DNA from: Bacteroidales bacterium
GTDB taxonomy: Bacteria; Bacteroidota; Bacteroidia; Bacteroidales; VadinHA17
Reading direction: 5' to 3'
NCBI GenBank assembly: GCA_003157055.1
Contig: PMIG01000315.1
Span: 1,380 to 10,443 of the forward strand
DNA: 9,064 bases
This document shows positions 5,830 through 9,064 of this stretch, one piece after another. Below the pieces are notes generated by a model. It made no database searches and was not told the origin of the DNA. It was given only the letters and a program-made list of their open reading frames with translations. Position numbers and translations under genes: made by a program. How positions within the stretch are numbered: position 1 is the stretch's first letter; every line of letters starts with the position of its first letter.

Positions 5830-7245
5830 TTATTTCTTCGGCTGATATATCCTGACCCAGTCGATCTCCATGGATGTCATGCTGTTAGCAGGCTTGTCAA
5901 GGCCTCCGGAAAAGAGGATATACATCGGCTCCTGCGGAACATCTGCTGTCTGGGTAAGAACCTCGGTATTATTGATTTTCCAGACAAGTTTATCGGCACT
6001 CCATTCGAGAGAGAAGATAAAGAAATCATTTGCATATTTTGATCCGATAGATCCTTTTACCCTTTTATTTACATCGGCAAAATAGTTAACGGCAACCTTC
6101 CCGTTCAATGTCCGGCATACATCGATATGCGGAGTAATCTTATCGGCAAGCATCCAGAAAGCCGATTTGGAAGAAGGATCACCAAGCTTGATTTTTGCGG
6201 TGAATATTCCATATTTCTGCCTGAAGCTTTTACCGGTATTAATAAGCCCTGAAGTGAAAGCAAATTCCTTTGTCTTAAAACCGTCGGCACTCGACCATAC
6301 TTTACCCTGAACCTTCTGTGGCTTTGTAATGATCTTCAGGACGCTGTTCCTGATCTCGAAATTATCTTTTTCGGTATATGCCTGCAGGTCAGTTTCAACG
6401 GAATATCTGTCATGAAGAATTTTATCTCCCCAGAAGTAGTTTGTGAGCCATGTTTTAGTGTTCAGATTATCTCCTTCAAATTCGTCGTTGAAAGTCATCT
6501 CCCTGTTCTTCAGAACATTAAATTTATCTGAGTCCTTAACTTTGAAGTACCAGAGAACATCCTCATCTTTTTTAAGCTTGTCGAACTCCTGAAGCTCCTT
6601 GAACATTTCGCTCTTTTCGAATCTTTTCTTATCGAGCAGGTAATTTTTCTTTTCTTTAAATTCCGGAGTGGCAACATATTCCTTAAGCTCATTATACCTG
6701 GCAAGGCGGGTTGAACCATCTGTATTCAGGAAGTTGGCGTACTCCTTCGATTTTTTAAATGTGTAATATTCCTTAATTTCCGAACCTGATTTAAGCCTGT
6801 TGAATTCACTGAGTTTCTTTTCATCCTCTGATCCCTTGAATTCCTTTGATTTAGATTTTTCCCTGAACTCGAGAGACTGGACAAGTTTTTCAAGGGATTC
6901 ATACCCTTTGATCTTATCAGATCCGTCAAGTTCCTGGAATTTTTTCAGAGATGATCCTCCGATAGTTCTGAAATAGAGAACTATATCCTTTGCTTTCTGC
7001 AGAGAAAGGAATTCTTTCTCCCTGGCATACTCCTCAGAACCTTTAAAGCTTAAGGATTCGATCTCTTTCTTTTTCTGAAGGAATGAGGATGAGTTGATCA
7101 ATTCTTTTAGTTCTGTGAATTTTTTCAGGGTATCTGACTTTGCGAAAGCATTTAGCTTGTCAAATTCAGCTATCAGAGCTTTCTCAGCCTGTTCAATTTT
7201 AGCAGTTGACGGGATCAAACCCAATAGAAACTTGAGACTTGCCAT
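5830..7245 (-). CDS. Three Lys-rich helical repeats fused to a catalytically degenerate GH16/LamG-like domain
   Basis: This is a 471-residue protein in two parts. Residues 41-243 carry three repeats of about 60-70 residues (starting near 41, 113 and 183), rich in K, E, F and L. A typical unit runs ELK-x-x-(I/V), then EF-x-EKK, then KKRFEKSE and LKK-x-x-D(I/V)-x-x-YF. Residues 250-469 resemble a family 16 glycoside hydrolase jelly roll: MTFNDEFEGDNLNTKTW, YGIFTAKIKLG, SAFWML, FSLEWSADKLVWKIN and a final MEIDWVRIYQP. The catalytic ExDxxE motif reads HIDVCR (373-378), so nucleophile and acid/base glutamates are gone and only the middle Asp remains. It is likely a sugar-binding or structural relative, not an enzyme. 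There is no clear signal peptide, which is odd for this family. An in-frame stop just upstream fixes the start at 7245. A strong terminator follows. Confidence 0.82.
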   Translation of the reverse strand: MASLKFLLGLIPSTAKIEQAEKALIAEFDKLNAFAKSDTLKKFTELKELINSSSFLQKKKEIESLSFKGSEEYAREKEFLSLQKAKDIVLYFRTIGGSSLKKFQELDGSDKIKGYESLEKLVQSLEFREKSKSKEFKGSEDEKKLSEFNRLKSGSEIKEYYTFKKSKEYANFLNTDGSTRLARYNELKEYVATPEFKEKKNYLLDKKRFEKSEMFKELQEFDKLKKDEDVLWYFKVKDSDKFNVLKNREMTFNDEFEGDNLNTKTWLTNYFWGDKILHDRYSVETDLQAYTEKDNFEIRNSVLKIITKPQKVQGKVWSSADGFKTKEFAFTSGLINTGKSFRQKYGIFTAKIKLGDPSSKSAFWMLADKITPHIDVCRTLNGKVAVNYFADVNKRVKGSIGSKYANDFFIFSLEWSADKLVWKINNTEVLTQTADVPQEPMYILFSGGLDKPANSMTSMEIDWVRIYQPKK

Positions 7246-7271
7246 TGCATAAATGTTTTAAGTACAACTGA

Positions 7272-7279
7272 TAAAGATA
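7272..7279 (-). promoter_or_regulatory. Weak -7 box (TATCTTTA) for the GH16-like gene
   Basis: On the minus strand TATCTTTA differs from TAnnTTTG at one position and ends 26 nt before the ATG at 7245. A TTTG lies 16 bp upstream, shorter than the usual 19-20. It is a tentative call in the 218-bp divergent gap shared with the methyltransferase gene. Confidence 0.3.
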
Positions 7280-7435
7280 GAAATTCTTTATAAAACAAAC
7301 GTTCAAACAGCCTCAAATATTTGTTTTTCAAAAAATATGTGAATGTTGCAAAAATTTAAATGCACCAAAAGGGCAACAGGTAATAAAAGGCAAAATTCCG
7401 ATTATTCGCATAAAACAGAGTTTGTGGAAATTTCC

Positions 7436-7443
7436 TACTTTTG
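7436..7443 (+). promoter_or_regulatory. -7 promoter box (TACTTTTG) of the lipid A methyltransferase gene
   Basis: TACTTTTG matches TAnnTTTG fully and ends 20 nt before ATG 7464. Transcription starting near 7449 would exclude the upstream TTG at 7422 as start codon. No TTTG is found 19-20 bp upstream. Confidence 0.45.
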
Positions 7444-7463
7444 CCGCAGCGATATTAGTATTT

Positions 7464-8201
7464 ATGGCACTTATACATGAATTTGAAAACAGCGGTAACT
7501 GGCTTTTTAAAAGAAGAAGCTGGCTCCCGGTAATTTTAGTTGCTGCCGGACTCGTAATGATGTATCTCGGAAACAGGCAGGCAATAATTTTTGACCTGCG
7601 GGATGAAATGATCTTTCTTGGCGTAAGCATGTTGGGAGAGGTAATAAGAATTATTACAGTCGGCTTTGCCCCCAGGAACACCTCTGGACGCAACACTGAT
7701 GCCGGCCAGATTGCTGATGAGCTGAACGTGACAGGTATCTATTCCATAGTAAGGCATCCGCTTTATATCGGCAATTTTTTCATGTGGCTGGGACCTGTTC
7801 TATTCGTGCATTCTGCCTGGTTCACTGTGGTTTTTTGCCTTGTCTACTGGCTCTATTACGAGAGGATAATGTTTGCCGAGGAGCAGTTTCTTAGAAGAAA
7901 ATTCGGAGAGGCATATGATAAATGGTCTGAAAAAGCAGGCTCGTTTATCCCTTCGTCAATTAAATATATTCCGTCAAAGCTTTCATTCTCAATCCGCAAT
8001 GTGCTAAAGAGGGAATACAATAGTTTCGTGAACATATTCGTTATTTTCTTCCTTCTCGATATTTTCAGGAACTTTTATCTTTCAGAACGAATATACTTTA
8101 CCCGGATCTGGTTAATACTCTTCATTGCCGCAGTTATAATCTGGGCAATAATACGGTCAATCCACAAGTACACCAAATGGCTTGAGGTGGAAGGGAGGTA
8201 A
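7464..8201 (+). CDS. LmtA-like lipid A Kdo2 1-O-methyltransferase (ICMT/PEMT-type membrane methyltransferase)
   Basis: This is a 245-residue polytopic membrane protein with hydrophobic segments near 20-38, 48-66, 104-132, 188-204 and 214-232. The core motif GIYSIVRHPLYIGNF (91-105) and the pair EE (139-140) after YYERIMFA are the SAM-binding and catalytic signature of isoprenylcysteine methyltransferase-like enzymes. The N-terminus MALIHEFENSGNWLFKRRS and TSGRNTDAGQIADELN (73-88) match what I recall of the Bacteroidota/Leptospira group related to LmtA. LmtA methylates the 1-phosphate of lipid A, so an inner-membrane role in lipopolysaccharide modification is likely. The frame is open back to TTG 7422, but ATG 7464 fits the family's MAL start and the -7 box at 7436-7443. 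The gene is transcribed divergently from the GH16-like gene. Confidence 0.82.
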   Translation: MALIHEFENSGNWLFKRRSWLPVILVAAGLVMMYLGNRQAIIFDLRDEMIFLGVSMLGEVIRIITVGFAPRNTSGRNTDAGQIADELNVTGIYSIVRHPLYIGNFFMWLGPVLFVHSAWFTVVFCLVYWLYYERIMFAEEQFLRRKFGEAYDKWSEKAGSFIPSSIKYIPSKLSFSIRNVLKREYNSFVNIFVIFFLLDIFRNFYLSERIYFTRIWLILFIAAVIIWAIIRSIHKYTKWLEVEGR

Positions 8202-8242
8202 TAAACCGGCGGATATCATGAAAGGGACTTCAAAATAATTAT

Positions 8243-8394
8243 TGGAGATTCTTCGCTTCACTGCGTTTCGCTCAGAATGACAGGTATCGAGGGATATAAT
8301 GTAGAAGAAGAGGTGAGTTGCCAATGCAACTCACCTCTTCTTCTACCCCCCTTGAAAAAAATGTCTGTCATTCCGAACGAAGTGAGGAATCCCT
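8243..8394. repeat. Imperfect palindromic interspersed-type repeat with a central hairpin
   Basis: Arms TTCGCTCAGAATGACAG (8267-8283) and CTGTCATTCCGAACGAA (8365-8381) are reverse complements at 15 of 17 positions, and both mismatches could pair as G-U. The outer parts, GAGATTCTTCGCTTCAC on the left and GTGAGGAATCC on the right, continue the likeness, but the left arm holds about 12 extra bases. Sequences of this TGTCATTC...GAAGTGAGGAATC kind recur as dispersed repeats between genes in many bacterial genomes, from memory. It fills most of the 270-bp gap between the methyltransferase gene and yidD. Exact borders are uncertain. Confidence 0.65.
8301..8346. repeat. Perfect 21-bp inverted repeat (hairpin) with 4-nt loop
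   Basis: The left arm (8301-8321, beginning GTAGAAGAAGAGG) and right arm (8326-8346, ending CCTCTTCTTCTAC) are exact reverse complements around the loop CAAT. Pairing stops abruptly at both ends. No T-run follows on either strand, so it is not a standard intrinsic terminator, though it could still stop or protect transcripts from either side. It sits in the middle of the larger palindromic repeat. Confidence 0.9.
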
Positions 8395-8459
8395 CTGTCA
8401 TGAAAAACTTCTTACTCCAGGCTTCTGAAAAGTGAAAGGAAGGTAATTACCGTTATTGC

Positions 8460-8467
8460 TATCTTTG
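8460..8467 (+). promoter_or_regulatory. -7 promoter box (TATCTTTG) next to yidD
   Basis: TATCTTTG matches TAnnTTTG fully and ends only 4 nt before the GTG at 8472. Transcription would start at about 8471-8474. The mRNA would then be leaderless with the GTG start, or have a leader of about 24 nt with TTG 8496. No -33 TTTG is seen at the usual distance. Confidence 0.45.
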
Positions 8468-8471
8468 AAGG

Positions 8472-8780
8472 GTGGCAAAAGTAATAAATAAGAAATTGTC
8501 CTATATTCTTACTCTGCCTGTACATTTTTACAGGTATGTAATCTCTCCATTCTTAAGGCCTGCTCGCCGGCATATTCCTACATGCTCTGAGTACATGCTT
8601 GATGCTCTTAAAATCCACGGGCCATTTACTGGTTTTGCAATGGGGTTTAACAGGATATTGAGGTGCCGTCCGAGAGGAACGCATGGCTACGATCCGGTAC
8701 CGTTGTTCAGATTCAAGAGATATCATCCCTTTTCAATATTATTAAGAAGAAGTAAAAGAGGGAACAGGCTTAAACATTAG
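8472..8780 (+). CDS. yidD: YidD family membrane protein insertion efficiency factor
   Basis: This is a 102-residue protein. YidD is a small inner-leaflet membrane-associated protein that helps YidC insert membrane proteins. Its signature is clear: FYRYVISPF (19-27), PTCSEYMLDALKIHGPFTG (36-54), RILRCRPRG (61-69) and GYDPVP (72-77). The first of the usual cysteines (CRxxPTCS) is replaced, reading RRHIPTCS. A basic tail of about 25 residues follows GYDPVP; many members end near that point. TGA at 8466-8468 in frame limits the start to GTG 8472 or TTG 8496, since no ATG occurs before residue 42. TTG 8496 matches the usual family N-terminus by eye and would leave a 24-nt leader after the -7 box, giving 94 residues. 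It is not beside yidC, rnpA or rpmH here. It converges on the LytTR gene with a 35-nt gap. Confidence 0.93.
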   Translation: MAKVINKKLSYILTLPVHFYRYVISPFLRPARRHIPTCSEYMLDALKIHGPFTGFAMGFNRILRCRPRGTHGYDPVPLFRFKRYHPFSILLRRSKRGNRLKH

Positions 8781-8815
8781 TTTTAAGACTGCATAACAGC
8801 AATACTGCAAGACAA

Positions 8816-9064
8816 TTAAAAGTTCAGCTCTTCCTTCAGGTGTTTGTATCCGGCCCTGCTGACCGGCAGCTTTTCGCCTGATTTAAGAATAGCAACATGA
8901 TTGTCTTTTCCATACGGTTCAATACGGTTGATATCCAGTATCCGTACGATATATGAACGATGCACTCTTACAAAATCAGTTCCCGGAAGGTTATCTTCAT
9001 AAAACTTCAAAGTCTGCTGCTTAAGAGCTTTTCCTGCTGAATGGTAAACCATCACATAATCGTC
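8816..9064 (-). CDS. LytTR-family response regulator, C-terminal DNA-binding part (5' end beyond window)
   Basis: The frame is open to the right edge and holds the last 82 residues. It starts DDYVMVYHSAGKALKQQTLK, then DFVRVHRSYIVRI (about 31-43), a central IEPYGKDNHVAIL and LPVSRAGYKHLKEEL near the end. These are the hallmarks of the LytTR (AlgR/AgrA/LytR) beta-type DNA-binding domain. In Bacteroidota such domains usually sit behind a receiver domain in a two-component regulator, often with a neighbouring histidine kinase of the LytS/YehU type. Neither is visible because the gene leaves the window. A GTG at 9055 is in frame but lies inside the domain, so it is not the true start. The target genes cannot be told from this fragment. 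Confidence 0.9.
   Translation of the reverse strand, partial: DDYVMVYHSAGKALKQQTLKFYEDNLPGTDFVRVHRSYIVRILDINRIEPYGKDNHVAILKSGEKLPVSRAGYKHLKEELNF

Noticed and set aside
7328..7757. Minus-strand ORFs of 122 and 73 residues
   Set aside because: Both are antisense to the methyltransferase core motifs and show no family pattern.
8301..8346. Hairpin as a normal intrinsic terminator
   Set aside because: The stem is long and perfect but neither side has the required T-run: C's follow on the plus strand and ATTATATCCC on the minus.
9053..9055. GTG at 9055 as the start of a short LytTR protein
   Set aside because: The frame continues upstream to the edge with DDYV, the normal beginning of a LytTR domain, so the gene is cut by the window and not short.

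Overview
The window looks like a chromosomal segment of a Bacteroidota bacterium, probably from the Bacteroidales/Marinilabiliales side, though rank below phylum is a guess. The clues are Bacteroidota-type promoters (TAnnTTTG -7 boxes, one with a TTTG -33 element 19 bp upstream), no clear Shine-Dalgarno sequences, an ECF sigma / anti-sigma / outer-membrane beta-barrel trio, an AsmA-like protein of the form common in this phylum, and an LmtA-like lipid A methyltransferase. The sequence is moderately AT-rich. No tRNA, rRNA, CRISPR array, transposase or phage gene was seen.

Layout. Positions 1-1958 (minus) hold the N-terminal 652 residues of an AsmA-like membrane-anchored protein that runs off the left edge. 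Upstream of it, 2029-2814 (minus) is a ThiF/MoeB/HesA-family adenylyltransferase with its own near-ideal Bacteroidota promoter. Next is a compact ECF module on the minus strand: sigma factor (4987-5472), anti-sigma (3902-4984, 2 nt after the sigma stop) and an outer-membrane beta-barrel protein (2899-3849). Two matching ECF-type promoters, GTAAC-TTTT(T)GCC-CGTC, lie before the sigma gene and before the barrel gene. This suggests the sigma factor activates both its own operon and the barrel gene. Further right on the minus strand are a 65-residue FlbD-like protein (5547-5744), a strong intrinsic terminator (5776-5808) and a 471-residue protein (5830-7245). That protein joins three Lys-rich helical repeats to a GH16/LamG-like domain whose two catalytic glutamates are replaced.

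The right part has two plus-strand genes: an LmtA-like lipid A 1-phosphate methyltransferase (7464-8201) and yidD (8472-8780). Between them lies an imperfect palindromic interspersed-type repeat with a perfect 21-bp hairpin at its centre. A LytTR response-regulator fragment (minus, 8816 to the edge) converges on yidD.

Much of the window concerns the cell envelope: an AsmA-like protein, an outer-membrane barrel under a dedicated ECF sigma, lipid A modification and the membrane-insertion helper YidD. The most unusual items are the paired ECF promoters, the degenerate GH16 protein with helical repeats, the ThiF-like enzyme without its usual cysteines, the duplicated module in the anti-sigma factor, and the hairpin-bearing repeat.
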